A stretch of 64,000 nt of DNA, taken from positions 1,974,392 to 2,038,391 of the forward strand of contig NZ_KI911783.1 in NCBI RefSeq assembly GCF_000515415.1. Direction: 5' to 3'. Positions within the stretch are counted from its first letter, which is position 1. Every line of letters starts with the position of its first letter. This DNA comes from Bradyrhizobium sp. WSM1417 (GTDB lineage Bacteria > Pseudomonadota > Alphaproteobacteria > Rhizobiales > Xanthobacteraceae). The position numbers were made by a program, and so were the translations under genes. The notes below the pieces were generated by a model. It worked only from the letters and a program-made list of their open reading frames with translations. It did no database searches and had not been told where the DNA came from. Below, piece by piece: positions 35,243 through 44,078 of the stretch.

Positions 35243-36514
35243 TGACCTTGCCCCCAGGTTTTATCCAGTCCTGAGTTCGCCCGTGCCGTTGGATTTGCCC
35301 GGTTGGGCGGTGGCAGCGACGGGAGCTGGCGCGGAGCCTTCGGCATAGCGCAGCGCCAGATCCCGGCGCGGGTGGCAGGTCATCGCGAACTCGGACGGGG
35401 TTCTCCATCCGAGCTGCGAGTGTGGTCTTGTGTCGTTGTAATCGGCCCGCCAGCATCCAAGTATGACGCGGGCTTGTGCCAGTGACGTGAACAACGTCTC
35501 GTTCAACAGCTCATCCCGCAGCCGGCCGTTGAAGCTCTCGATGAAGGCGTTCTGCATGGGTTTGCCCGGCGCGATGTAGTGCCATTCGACACGGCTTTGG
35601 TCGGCCCACACCAGGATGGCGTTGCTTGTGAGTTCGCTGCCGTTATCGCTGACCACCATCCTGGGCTTGCCGCGCTCGATCATCAGCCGGTCCAGTTCCC
35701 GCGCCACGCGGATGCCGGAGAGCGAGGTATCGGCCACCAGCGCCAGGCACTCACGGGTACAATCATCGACGACGGTCAGGATGCGGAAGCGGCGGCCGCA
35801 GGTCAGTTGGTCCGACACAAAGTCGAGCGACCACCGGTCGTTCGGCGTCATCGGAACCAGCATCGGCGCCCTGGTCCCGATCGCCCGCTTGCGGCCACCA
35901 CGGCGGCGCACCGTTAGCTTCTCTTCCTGATAGAGCCGGAACAGCTTTTTATGATTGATCAAATACCCCTCCCGCCTGAGCAGAACATGCAGCCGCCGAT
36001 AGCCGAAGCGGCGGCGCTCCTGGGCGATCGCCCTCATGCGTTGGCGAAGGCTGGTATCGTCAGCCTGGGTCGTCCGGTATCTCATGGTCATACGGCAGCA
36101 GCCGATGGCTTTACACGCCCGCCGTTCGCTCATCCCATGGGCATCCACCAGATGAGCGACAGCTTTCCGCTTCCCCGCGGGCGTCACCACTTCTTTCCCA
36201 CGAGATCCTTCAGCGCCGCATTGTCCAACATGGCGTCTGCCAGAAGCCGCTTCAGCTTCGTGTTCTCGTCTTCCAGCGACCGCAGTCGCTTGGCCTCCGA
36301 GACGTCCATCCCGCCGAACCTGGCCTTCCATTTGTAGATGCTGGCATCGCTGACACCATGCTTTCGGCAGAGATCGGCGACCGGAACCCCCGCTTCGTGC
36401 TCCTTCAAAATCCCGATGATCTGTTCTTCCGTAAACCGCTTGCGCTTCATGCTCTGGTCCTCGGCTTGGGCCAGAACGAACTTCAAACTGGATTAAGCCC
36501 AAGGGGCAAGGTCA
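35243..36514. mobile_element. IS3-family insertion sequence (IS407-like)
   Basis: A 1272-bp element bounded by related ends, TGACCTTGCCCC at 35243-35254 and its complement at 36503-36514, with further matching bases inward. It encodes OrfA and OrfB on the minus strand. I see no matching 4-bp target duplication, so a flank may have been deleted or rearranged after insertion. The right end abuts a gene of unknown function. Confidence 0.88.
35261..36450 (-). CDS. IS3-family transposase OrfA-OrfB (programmed frameshift)
   Basis: OrfA (36450-36184) starts [48 protein letters not shown], a leucine-zipper/HTH protein of ~88 residues. OrfB continues in the -1 frame from about 36196. A slippery GGGAAAG lies at 36193-36199 on the coding strand, fitting the usual -1 fusion. 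OrfB has the DDE integrase core: LDFVSD (Asp), VSDNGSEL (Asp) and [10 protein letters not shown] (Glu), with HTH_21 and rve domains. The fused product is the active transposase. The stop at 35261-35263 falls in the terminal repeat. Appears intact. Confidence 0.9.
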
Positions 36515-36522
36515 GAGGTTGC

Positions 36523-37833
36523 GTGGCCCCGCTTCTACCGCAACGCCATCGAAGGTGCGGTCACCCAGATCAACGGGCCAACAACTGGATTACCCGATAC
36601 TCGGGGCGGATATTCCTCGACCCGGCCTGCACGCAGAAACTGCCCATCGATTTGCCGCCCGCAGCGACCAGACGGGTGCATGGGGTCGTTGTGGCGACCG
36701 GTGCTCACAAGGCGATCCAGAAGATACTCGACGATCGAAGCGGCTCATTCGTCATCATGCCCGCGCTCAAAGGCCGCGACGCCATCGATTTCAGCCGGCG
36801 GGATTTCATGCCGTTCGCCGTCGGCGACGTGAACCCCGGTCGATTGTTCGTCCACGTCTTCGACGATGTCGGCATCAAACGCGTCCTTGAGCACTTGAAT
36901 ACGATTTCCGACTTCGTCGGCTATCTGAACAAGCGCGCCGAATATATCCGCTCGAGCAGATTTTGGATGGCTCACGGAGAGGAAGAGCTTCTTGCCGGCT
37001 ACCTTAGGGTGGGCATCGTCACCAACGGATATTACGACTTCGAGTTGCCGGGTGCCGAGGCGCCGAAGAAAGGTCAGCTCAAGATGACCAAGCAGGGCCT
37101 TTCGAGCGATTACATATTGTCAGAGACGCATTTCCAGAAGGCGCTCGCCGACGATAAATCGCGGGTGTGGGACGATCTCATCACGCGGTTCAGCGACAAC
37201 CTGCTCGCCGGTGCCACGGGCGCCTTCTTGGGTCGGAAAACCACCATCGCTGGCGCCGAGCCCGCCTTGCGTCTCATGGCGATGGAGAACAGGTTTAGCC
37301 GCCGAGTCTACGGCGAGGCGGTCCAGGGCGCGATATTGAAAGCCATGGACTCGAAGGAAGACTGGTCCGCGCGCGTGATATTGCCGAACCAGCCGAGCGA
37401 AAACCCGAAGGTGGCGTACGTCGTCATGATCATGTCCTATCCGGCATTCGCTCGCGAACGCGGCGACACGGATAACGGATACGACCAGTACCGCGAGTAT
37501 CGTATGAGGGTAATGGAAGCATATTGCCTGGCAGTCCTGTTAGACAACCGTAAGCTCGACACCGTTGTCGCGATTGGAATGGACGCGGACTCGTCCGTAA
37601 CCGGGCAAGAGGGCGGATCGGAGGACTTGTTCTCCATAAGGGTCGATGAATGGACGCCCTCACTCGAATCTTCTGCTTTGAAACTCAGGGAACACTACGA
37701 TGTTTTGCGCCACGAACGCGTAGCGCGGCAGGATATCTCTCGCGAAGAGTACCCGCCGACCGAAAGCTTGACGGGCGCGCGTCGTCAACGCAAGAACAAG
37801 CCTTCTCGTCTCAGATTCAAGAAGAAAAGGTAA
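36523..37833 (+). CDS. Uncharacterised protein abutting the IS3 element
   Basis: About 436 residues from GTG 36523, the first plausible start after the IS end at 36514; the native start may have been lost to the insertion. Conserved-looking parts begin at TRYSGRIFLDPACTQKLPID, then HGVVVATGAHKAIQKILDD, GSFVIMPALKGRDAIDFSRR and PGRLFVHVFDDVGIKRVLEHL. The C-terminal end is strongly basic (RRQRKNKPSRLRFKKKR). No motif I recognise. It precedes a DUF3800 gene and an 84-residue mobile-type gene. It may be truncated at the 5' end. Confidence 0.6.
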   Translation: MAPLLPQRHRRCGHPDQRANNWITRYSGRIFLDPACTQKLPIDLPPAATRRVHGVVVATGAHKAIQKILDDRSGSFVIMPALKGRDAIDFSRRDFMPFAVGDVNPGRLFVHVFDDVGIKRVLEHLNTISDFVGYLNKRAEYIRSSRFWMAHGEEELLAGYLRVGIVTNGYYDFELPGAEAPKKGQLKMTKQGLSSDYILSETHFQKALADDKSRVWDDLITRFSDNLLAGATGAFLGRKTTIAGAEPALRLMAMENRFSRRVYGEAVQGAILKAMDSKEDWSARVILPNQPSENPKVAYVVMIMSYPAFARERGDTDNGYDQYREYRMRVMEAYCLAVLLDNRKLDTVVAIGMDADSSVTGQEGGSEDLFSIRVDEWTPSLESSALKLREHYDVLRHERVARQDISREEYPPTESLTGARRQRKNKPSRLRFKKKR

Positions 37834-37911
37834 GCGCCTCGAACGCGACGATGGCTGCGGGCAGCTCAAAAGATTCGCGGAGCTCGGGGCCAAGGCAATG
37901 GCGGGTCACGC

Positions 37912-38166
37912 CTAGCACTCCGGACAGGTGTCGCCGATCCCGTCCAGGACATCGCGAACTTCCGATATGGCCGCTTGGGGCGATACGTCGGCCGGCGGAT
38001 CCTGACGTGCGATGTCGAAGGCCCGTTCGCGGGCATGTGGGTCGGCTCGATCCTGCATCCACCCGTGCTTCTCGCACTGGCGGATGACGCCGGCGTCCTG
38101 CAGTGCCGAGATCGCCCAGCCGCGCAGCGTTCGGATCGCCGGTCGTCTCTCCTTCGTCATCAACAT
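37912..38166 (-). CDS. Small uncharacterised protein
   Basis: 84 residues from ATG 38166 (AGGAGCG ribosome site): RRPAIRTLRGWAISALQDAGVIRQCEKHGWMQDRADPHARERAFDIARQDPPADVSPQAAISEVRDVLDGIGDTCPEC. Hydrophilic, ending in CPEC. Short proteins of this kind are common on rhizobial mobile DNA; function unknown. ATG 38160 is an alternative start. Confidence 0.6.
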   Translation of the reverse strand: MLMTKERRPAIRTLRGWAISALQDAGVIRQCEKHGWMQDRADPHARERAFDIARQDPPADVSPQAAISEVRDVLDGIGDTCPEC

Positions 38167-38524
38167 CGAGATCGCTCCTGCCGGACGAATCCTTGACGTC
38201 CGCCCGCAGTTCCGGCCGGTTAACACAGGCCAGGGATTCGAAATCGCCGAGGCTCGCGCTTTTCCACCTGTACTCGGCTGTGCAGCAACTCGATGGGCCG
38301 TCCTAGCGCCCTCGTTCGGCTGCATCGGTTCGTCCTTGGGGCCCGTCCGCTCGGCGAACTCGCCGTTCCGCGATGGGGCAAGGCATCGACGGGAACTGGT
38401 TCCCGGGTGGTGGTGCACCTATATGCAATGGATTGAGCGGGCCCGTGAATGCTGTTTTCCGGCGGACACGAAGACACGCCGGCGCACCGACGCGGAAAGC
38501 GTCAAAACATCGACGGGTGGATTC
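38167..38524. other. Intergenic stretch before the DUF3800 gene
   Basis: The DUF3800 frame stays open back to 38012, but the family sequence starts only at 38525. No other gene recognised. Confidence 0.4.
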
Positions 38525-39679
38525 ATGTCCGAATTGCTATCGCCGCGCTTAATTTCCTGCGACGAAGCCGGGTTTACCGGCAACAACCTGCTGAATCCCG
38601 ACCAGCCGCTGTTCAGCTACGCATCGCACGATCTCACCCTCGCTGAAGCGGATTCCTTGATACAACGTGTCCGGGCGAAGCATCCGGTTCAGATGCCGGA
38701 ATTGAAGGCGGCAAAGCTGTTGAAGACGCCTCGCGGGAGGGCTTTGATCGGAGATGTACTTCGCGAGCTCGACGGGCGCTACATCGTCACGCTTTACGAC
38801 AAGCGCTACAGTCTGGCCGCGAAGCTGTTCGAGTATCTTTTCGAGCCGGTTCTGCAGTCGAATAACGCGCTGTTCTATCGACATAATTTTCATCGTTTCG
38901 TCGCCATGTTCTTCTTCATGCTGATGCGCGACAAGTCGATCGAGGGGCTCGCCCACGAATTCGAGGCGTTCATGCGGTCCCTCGATCCGGCTGACGCACC
39001 GAGCCTGTTCGGCTCGCGCGGCTCCAATCCCATGATCGAGCAGATCCTGCGCTTCGTTCGCGGCTACAACGTGATCATCGCGCGGGAAACCCGCGATCTG
39101 CGAGGGTTGAGCAGCGGCAAGTGGATCTTGGACCTGACGGGGTCCGCAATACCCAGTCACTTGGCCGCTTGGGGCGAGCGTCATCCGTTGCTCGAAGTTG
39201 TTTGCGACGACTCCAAGCCGCTGCGAGCTCTGGCTGACGGTTTCGATGTAATGATCAACCGTCCCGATACGGTCCGCATCGAGATGATCGGCAAGCAGCG
39301 CACTCTGACCTGGAACATGTCCAAGCCGATCGCCTTCGCTTCGTCCGCCGGCCATGCCGGTGTGCAGGTCGCCGACCTTCTCGCAGGAGTGACCGCGGCC
39401 ATTCCCGGCGGTGGTTCAGAAATGACCGCTTTCGGCGAGATGGTGCAGGGGCATCTTCATGAGGATTGTGTTCTGCCAGACTTCAACATCCTAAAGCTGG
39501 ATCAGCAGGAGGCTGCGGTGAATTGGCTCGTCCTTGAGGACTTGGCTTACCGGGCCGACAACGGGCTTGATCCGCTCGACGGTGTGGAGATCGTCTTCGA
39601 ATACGGCAAGCAGTCGTTCCCTGAATTTAATGCGGGCCGGATTGGCAGGGCGAAGCGTTCCTCTCGTCCTCGCCGTTGA
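38525..39679 (+). CDS. DUF3800-family protein (RNase H-like fold)
   Basis: 384 residues from ATG 38525. DUF3800 proteins have an RNase H-like fold and are often found in phage-defence islands. Visible family features are the N-terminal strand with acidic residue (LISCDEAGFTGNNLL), the central acidic/aromatic blocks, and the C-terminal AGHAGVQVADLLAGVTAA with its conserved Asp. The catalytic acids suggest a nuclease, but activity is not established for the family. Lies between unknown genes and the three-paralogue operon. Confidence 0.8.
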   Translation: MSELLSPRLISCDEAGFTGNNLLNPDQPLFSYASHDLTLAEADSLIQRVRAKHPVQMPELKAAKLLKTPRGRALIGDVLRELDGRYIVTLYDKRYSLAAKLFEYLFEPVLQSNNALFYRHNFHRFVAMFFFMLMRDKSIEGLAHEFEAFMRSLDPADAPSLFGSRGSNPMIEQILRFVRGYNVIIARETRDLRGLSSGKWILDLTGSAIPSHLAAWGERHPLLEVVCDDSKPLRALADGFDVMINRPDTVRIEMIGKQRTLTWNMSKPIAFASSAGHAGVQVADLLAGVTAAIPGGGSEMTAFGEMVQGHLHEDCVLPDFNILKLDQQEAAVNWLVLEDLAYRADNGLDPLDGVEIVFEYGKQSFPEFNAGRIGRAKRSSRPRR

Positions 39680-39961
39680 GCGAGGATGATCTGCTAGTGC
39701 GCAAGGTGTGCCGGCCGACCGGCCGACCGGGCTTGCGGTCGGCGGAATCGCGCCTCTGGGCGGCGAAGTCTTGGAAGTGCGACATCCGGGGCGCCCCCGC
39801 GGTTTGCTCGCCCCTGAAGGGTGGCCTGCCGGCGATCCCAGCAAGCCGACAACGAGCAGGCAAAGCAGGAGTCATGCGGATGACGGTGCCGGAGGGCCGG
39901 CGGCCGGTGGGCTTTTTCATGTGCGGGATCTCACCAGGGTGGATGGACCGAGACGGCCATG

Positions 39962-40492
39962 TCAGTCCTCCTTCCGTGAGGGCGGCGGCACCTCGCTCAG
40001 GGTGTCGGTGGTGCGGTCGTAGCGCGCGAAGTACATCTCGGCCTGGCCGCGCCACCGCCTGAACCGGCGCACGTTCTCGAACCCAACCCCGAAACGGGGC
40101 GGGACTGGCTCGCCGGCGGCGTCTTCGGTGCAGCGGGTTTCGAGCCAACCCTTGTTGTTGTGCAGGCGGCCGTCGCGGCCGCAGATCTCGCAGGTGCAGG
40201 CGGACCGGGCCACGGCGAGATCGACGGCATGGTCGATCCTTGACTCGGTGTCTTCGGAAGCCTCGCCGTCCCAGGCGATCCTCAGGATGCCCATCTTCTG
40301 CTTGATGAGGGCGAATTCGAAGGTCTCGCCATCGCGCAGCGCGACTTCGATCCGGTCGCAGAGCCGCACCAGGATGTCCTGCCATCCGTGTCCGCAGAGG
40401 GGATAGCCGAACGAGAGGATGGGCTCGTCGGCCATCATCACGAAGAGGCGCCGGTACCGCAGCATAAGGTCATGACCCCAATCCATGGTCAT
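39962..40492 (-). CDS. Tandem paralogue A, uncharacterised Cys-motif protein
   Basis: 176 residues from ATG 40492; ATG 40486 is also possible. Third and last gene of an operon of three related genes. Shared pattern with B and C: CGHGWQDILVRLCDRIEVAL (aromatic-Asp-Leu-Cys helix), then MGILRIAWDG, AVARSACTCEICGRDGR and a WLETRC zinc-binding-like block. The C-terminal tail is YDRTTDTLSEV, also conserved. Cytosolic, no signal peptide. The C-x2-C plus later C/H probably bind zinc. Function unknown. It starts one base after the stop of B, and its ribosome site GAGGAG lies inside the end of B. Confidence 0.8.
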   Translation of the reverse strand: MTMDWGHDLMLRYRRLFVMMADEPILSFGYPLCGHGWQDILVRLCDRIEVALRDGETFEFALIKQKMGILRIAWDGEASEDTESRIDHAVDLAVARSACTCEICGRDGRLHNNKGWLETRCTEDAAGEPVPPRFGVGFENVRRFRRWRGQAEMYFARYDRTTDTLSEVPPPSRKED

Positions 40493-40493
40493 C

Positions 40494-41024
40494 TCAGTTC
40501 TCCTCGATGGGCAGCGTGGAGGAACCGGCGTCGATAAAGACGTCGTTCTCGCGATCGTAGCGGCACACCGCACGGATCGGTGGATTCGGCGGCTGCACGA
40601 CACGCACCAGATGAAGGCGATTGTTGGCGCGCGCCTCGATCAGGGGGCGTCCCTCGGCATGCGCCTCGCAGCGGACCATCACGTTTTTGGATTCGTGATA
40701 CTTTTCGCCTTCGGCGCCGCAGACCTCGCACGTGCAGCTGCTGCGCGCCTCGGCGAGCGCCTCGGCCTCCTCGATCCGTGCCCTGGTACTTGCCGAGACT
40801 TCGCCCGCCCAATCGATACGCAGCAGACCGAATTTCTGGAGCATGCCGACGAACCGGAAGGTCTCGCCGTCCTGCAGCGCCATCTCGATCCGGACGCACA
40901 GCCGCTCGACGAGGTCGCACCAGCCCTCGCGAACGTCGAGATGTCCGAAGGAGAGCTTCGGCTCGTCTTGCGGGAAGAGGCGCGGATGCCGCTGCAGGAG
41001 GTCGTAACCCAAATTCGTCGCCAT
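40494..41024 (-). CDS. Tandem paralogue B, uncharacterised Cys-motif protein
   Basis: 176 residues from ATG 41024; an open frame extends upstream but overlaps C. Same layout as A and C: EGWCDLVERLCVRIEMAL, FGLLRIDWAG, EARSSCTCEVCGAEGE, VMVRCEAHAEGRPL, then YDRENDVFIDAG. The middle gene of the operon, spaced one base from both neighbours. The three differ enough to be old duplicates, not recent copies. No known function. Confidence 0.8.
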   Translation of the reverse strand: MATNLGYDLLQRHPRLFPQDEPKLSFGHLDVREGWCDLVERLCVRIEMALQDGETFRFVGMLQKFGLLRIDWAGEVSASTRARIEEAEALAEARSSCTCEVCGAEGEKYHESKNVMVRCEAHAEGRPLIEARANNRLHLVRVVQPPNPPIRAVCRYDRENDVFIDAGSSTLPIEEN

Positions 41025-41025
41025 C

Positions 41026-41568
41026 TCACTCTTCCTCTGGGCGTGCAGCGAATGGATCGACATCGACGAAGCTGTCGCTCGCGCGGTCGTAGCGGCGACG
41101 GAGCGTCTGCCGGCGGCGTCCGACAATGCGCTGCATGACGTGGATGTCATCGCCCGGCTGGGCTTCCATTGCCCGGTGCCCCTCGGCGTGCAGCTCGCAA
41201 CGCGTGGTCAGCCAGGCTCCGCCCCGGAGGCGACCTTCCTCGCCGCAGACCTCGCAGGTCACCGCGCTGCGCGCCTCGGCGAGCGAGATGGCGTCTTCGA
41301 CCCGGGCGGCCGCCTCCGGAGAGAGCTTGCCGTCCCAGTAGACCCGCAGCGTCCCGTACTTTTCCTTGATCTGGCTAAGCGTGAGGGTGCCGCCGGCGGC
41401 CTGGACCGCGGTCCGGATCCGGACGCACATCCGGTCGAGCAGGTCGCACCAGCCGGCACCGCACTCGGGCGAGCCCTGGGCAGCGCCCGGGAAGTCGGCG
41501 GGCGGTTGGAACAGGTCGCGGTGGCGCTCGATGAGCTCGACCCTCCAATTTCCGACGACGCCCGACAT
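41026..41568 (-). CDS. Tandem paralogue C, uncharacterised Cys-motif protein
   Basis: 180 residues from ATG 41568, the first gene of the operon. Contains AGWCDLLDRMCVRIRTAV, YGTLRVYWDGKLSPEAAARVEDAISLAEARSAVTCEVCGEEGRLRGGAWLTTRCELHAEGHRAM and YDRASDSFVDVD. The C-x2-C-G, then W-x-T-R-C-x2-H set looks like a small zinc site. Homologous single-copy proteins occur widely in bacteria as hypothetical proteins (memory, not searched). Two palindromes lie 80-120 bases upstream. Confidence 0.82.
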   Translation of the reverse strand: MSGVVGNWRVELIERHRDLFQPPADFPGAAQGSPECGAGWCDLLDRMCVRIRTAVQAAGGTLTLSQIKEKYGTLRVYWDGKLSPEAAARVEDAISLAEARSAVTCEVCGEEGRLRGGAWLTTRCELHAEGHRAMEAQPGDDIHVMQRIVGRRRQTLRRRYDRASDSFVDVDPFAARPEEE

Positions 41569-41647
41569 GACTCACCTCAACGCCTGCAGTGAACAAAACA
41601 AGAACATTCAAAGCAGGAAGATTGGCCCGAGTCAAGCGCTTAGCCTC

Positions 41648-41687
41648 CGCTTCTTATATAAGAAGCGATCTAGTTCTTATATAAGAA
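41648..41687. promoter_or_regulatory. Pair of perfect palindromes (operators) between divergent operons
   Basis: TTCTTATATAAGAA occurs twice (41651-41664 and 41674-41687), each a perfect palindrome; the first extends to 20 bp (41648-41667). Centres are 23 bases apart, about two helical turns, as expected for two cooperating dimers. They lie between the paralogue operon (start 41568, minus) and the small gene at 41727 (plus), and their AT-rich cores resemble -10 elements. Likely a repressor-binding region for both directions (inference). Confidence 0.75.
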
Positions 41688-41726
41688 GAAATCGACCCGG
41701 GCTGGTGCGGGCCGAGCCGCCGCATT

Positions 41727-41963
41727 ATGGTTAAGCGAATCTTATCGCGCGGCGGACGGGTGATGATCGGGAAGAAGAAGGCGGCGAAAAAGGGAAAGCG
41801 AACCCCGATCGGGGAGAGGGTTCAATTCCTGATGATGATGCATCCGGACGTGATCGCAGACATCAAGCAGGTGGGGATCGATGAGCACCGGGCCGCCTGG
41901 GACGTCATGGAGCAGGCGGCGAGGGAATTCTTGAGGCGGAGAAAAGCGAAGAGAACGCCCTGA
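41727..41963 (+). CDS. Small basic protein with ribbon-helix-helix-like layout
   Basis: 78 residues; ATG 41763 is an alternative start. A Lys-rich N-terminus (GKKKAAKKGKRTPIGE) is followed by a short strand and two helices (RVQFLMMMHPDVIADIKQVGIDEHRAAWDVMEQAAREFLRRRK), the arrangement of ribbon-helix-helix regulators. Its promoter region holds the paired palindromes, so it may be the repressor that binds them (inference). The Wadjet genes start 68 bases downstream on the same strand. Confidence 0.65.
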   Translation: MVKRILSRGGRVMIGKKKAAKKGKRTPIGERVQFLMMMHPDVIADIKQVGIDEHRAAWDVMEQAAREFLRRRKAKRTP

Positions 41964-42031
41964 AACTCCTCTATTTTTCCTTGCGGTTGCGCAGTCGCCG
42001 CGGTTCAATTCGCCGGCTGAGGGGCCGATAG

Positions 42032-43447
42032 ATGAAGCTGTTTGGTTACCTTCCAGAGACCGTTTTCAAGCCCTTGTCAGGGCCGAAGAAGCACGTCTAT
42101 GCCCGGCTTCTGATGCGGCTGTACGAGCGCGTCTACTCGGCTCGCATCCTCGAAACCCCGCTCAAGGAAGAGGTCGTCAGGCAGATCGAGATCGGGCTTT
42201 CGGAGTTCGGCATCGGATCGATGGGCGACCTTTCCGAGGGCGATCCGGACGAAGATCAGACCACGAGCCAGGCTCACTACCTCGCCTACTATCGATTGCG
42301 CGATACCGGTTGGCTTACGGACGAGACCGAGAAGTGGCGCACCTACGTCGACATGAACCCGGACGCGTTCATGGTCCTGGGTGCGATCACCGACTTCGGC
42401 AATAGCCGGGTGCGGGTCGCCAGCGCCGTGGTCGACGTCAAGAACAACCTTGAGGCCGCGAACCGCGAGCCGGAGACGATGGCCCAGGGGCTGGCCAACG
42501 CGCACGACACCGCGTCGCGGTTCGCCCGCAGCATGCGCCGCATCCTGGCCGGCATGCGCGAGATCGAGGACCGAATTCTGGGCAATCCGAACGCGGCGGC
42601 CATCCTCCGTACGTTCTTCCAGGACTTCGTCGACGGGCTGCTGATCGCCGACTACAAGCAGCTCAAGACGTCCAACAACCCCTACCGTCATCGCCGCACC
42701 ATCGCATCGCTCGCGGGCGACATGCTCGCCGACCCCCAGTGTCTCGGAAAGATCGCGCGCGCCTACATCGAGCAGGGCGTCATGGCCCCCGGCGCGTCCG
42801 TCGCGACGGCCGAGGAACGCGTCGTCGCGGAGCTCGAGAAGATCAAGAGCGTGTTCGAAGACGTGGGCCCCTTCATGGACAAGATCGAGGATTTCAGGGA
42901 CCGCCTCGAACGCCGCATCCGCACGACCGTCCACTACATGGACGTCATGGGAGAGGGGGCGGCCGAGCGGATCGTCCGGTTGGTCGAGCAGATCTCGAAG
43001 GTCCGCAGCGACGATGTCGAGATCCGCCTGAGGTCGCCGGACGTCGGTCTGCCGATCACATCGCTCGCGCTGTACACTCCCGCACCCCCGAAGGCTCCGC
43101 CCCAGCGGACGCGCTTCAAGCTGCCGAAAGAGGATCCCTATTTGCGCGCCTATGTCCAGGCCACGACGGAATTCGACCGGATGGTCCGCGTGACGGACCA
43201 GAAGCTGCTCGAGTTCGCGCGGCGGCAGATGCAGGGGCGCGACCGGGTCTCGTCCGAGGAGATCGAGATCGGAAGCATTCCGGACCTCTTCGCCTACAGG
43301 GCCATCCCGAGCTTGGCGGCGATTGGCCGCTCCGTGCGGTTGGGGGAATTTACGATCACGCTCGAGGAGGGGCGCAGCGCAAACGATTGGATCGACGTGA
43401 CCGCCTTCCGGATCGAAAGAACGAGGACCACGGCCGATGCTGCGTGA
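42032..43447 (+). CDS. jetA: Wadjet anti-plasmid system protein JetA
   Basis: 471 residues. JetA is the kleisin-like subunit of the JetABCD complex, an SMC-type machine that recognises and cuts small circular plasmids. The sequence starts KLFGYLPETVFKPLSGPKKHVYARLLMRLYERV, typical of the JetA form related to DUF5716 rather than the DUF3375 form of type I. It is helical throughout, with a probable coiled coil around residues 270-320. A GAGGGG site precedes the ATG. The jetB start lies inside the jetA end (11-base overlap). Context with B, C and D makes the call firm; the subtype is less sure. Confidence 0.88.
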   Translation: MKLFGYLPETVFKPLSGPKKHVYARLLMRLYERVYSARILETPLKEEVVRQIEIGLSEFGIGSMGDLSEGDPDEDQTTSQAHYLAYYRLRDTGWLTDETEKWRTYVDMNPDAFMVLGAITDFGNSRVRVASAVVDVKNNLEAANREPETMAQGLANAHDTASRFARSMRRILAGMREIEDRILGNPNAAAILRTFFQDFVDGLLIADYKQLKTSNNPYRHRRTIASLAGDMLADPQCLGKIARAYIEQGVMAPGASVATAEERVVAELEKIKSVFEDVGPFMDKIEDFRDRLERRIRTTVHYMDVMGEGAAERIVRLVEQISKVRSDDVEIRLRSPDVGLPITSLALYTPAPPKAPPQRTRFKLPKEDPYLRAYVQATTEFDRMVRVTDQKLLEFARRQMQGRDRVSSEEIEIGSIPDLFAYRAIPSLAAIGRSVRLGEFTITLEEGRSANDWIDVTAFRIERTRTTADAA

Positions 43448-44078
43448 TCTTTCCAAATTGATCGATGACGAGGATTCCGAAGGTGGTGACGGCGACCGGC
43501 TGCAGAAGGAGCTGCGTCAGGCCGCGCAATCGCTCTGGCGCGCTCAGTTCATCTACGAGAACGACTGGGGCATGAAGACCTCTTACGAGGTGCTCCGCCG
43601 GTACATGGGATACTTCGAGAATCTGTTCGATGCGCTCGGTTATCGGGTCGTGGGGAGGCCGAACGACGGCTACGTGGGGTTGGTGGCGAACGAACTACCT
43701 CCCCGTCAGAGCATGAAACTCGACGAGAGTCTGCTGCTGCTGGTGTTGCGGCTCCACTACGAGGAGGCGTTTACGCGGTTCGAGGCCAAGGAATTCGGCG
43801 AGGTGGAGGTCGAGAGCGAGCAGATCCTGCAGATCTACGAGGACAGGACCCATCGCGAGCGACCGAATTTCGGGCGGGTCAAGGAAATCCTGGCCGGCTT
43901 TAGGCAGCGCGGTCTCGTCAGGATCGAGGATCGGGACGACAGGAACTTCACCCTGTTCCTGCGCCCCGCGTTGCCGATCGTGGTCTCCAAGGACACGCTC
44001 GGCTCCCTCGAGGAGTTCGTGTCGCGCTCGACCGCTGCAGCCGCAAAGACCGATGCGGCGAGCGAGGTGCAGCCGTGA
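43437..44078 (+). CDS. jetB: Wadjet protein JetB (DUF4194)
   Basis: 213 residues. JetB is the KITE-like winged-helix subunit that binds JetA and JetC. It shows the DUF4194 pattern: AQSLWRAQFIYENDWGMKTSYEVLRRYMGYFENLFDALGYRVV, LLLLVLRLHYEEAF and IYEDRTHRERPNFGRVKEILAGFRQRGLVRIED, the winged-helix core, ending in LRPALPIVV. Starts within jetA, and its stop shares four bases with the GTG of jetC (GTGA at 44075-44078). Complete. Confidence 0.9.
   Translation: MLRDLSKLIDDEDSEGGDGDRLQKELRQAAQSLWRAQFIYENDWGMKTSYEVLRRYMGYFENLFDALGYRVVGRPNDGYVGLVANELPPRQSMKLDESLLLLVLRLHYEEAFTRFEAKEFGEVEVESEQILQIYEDRTHRERPNFGRVKEILAGFRQRGLVRIEDRDDRNFTLFLRPALPIVVSKDTLGSLEEFVSRSTAAAAKTDAASEVQP

Noticed and set aside
35238..36519. 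Target duplication of the IS3 element
   Set aside because: The four bases on either side do not match; ends were set from the inverted repeats alone.
42077..43456. 459-residue open frame on the minus strand opposite jetA
   Set aside because: Exact antisense shadow of a high-GC gene; Arg/Asp/His-rich with no motif, while jetA is clearly coding.
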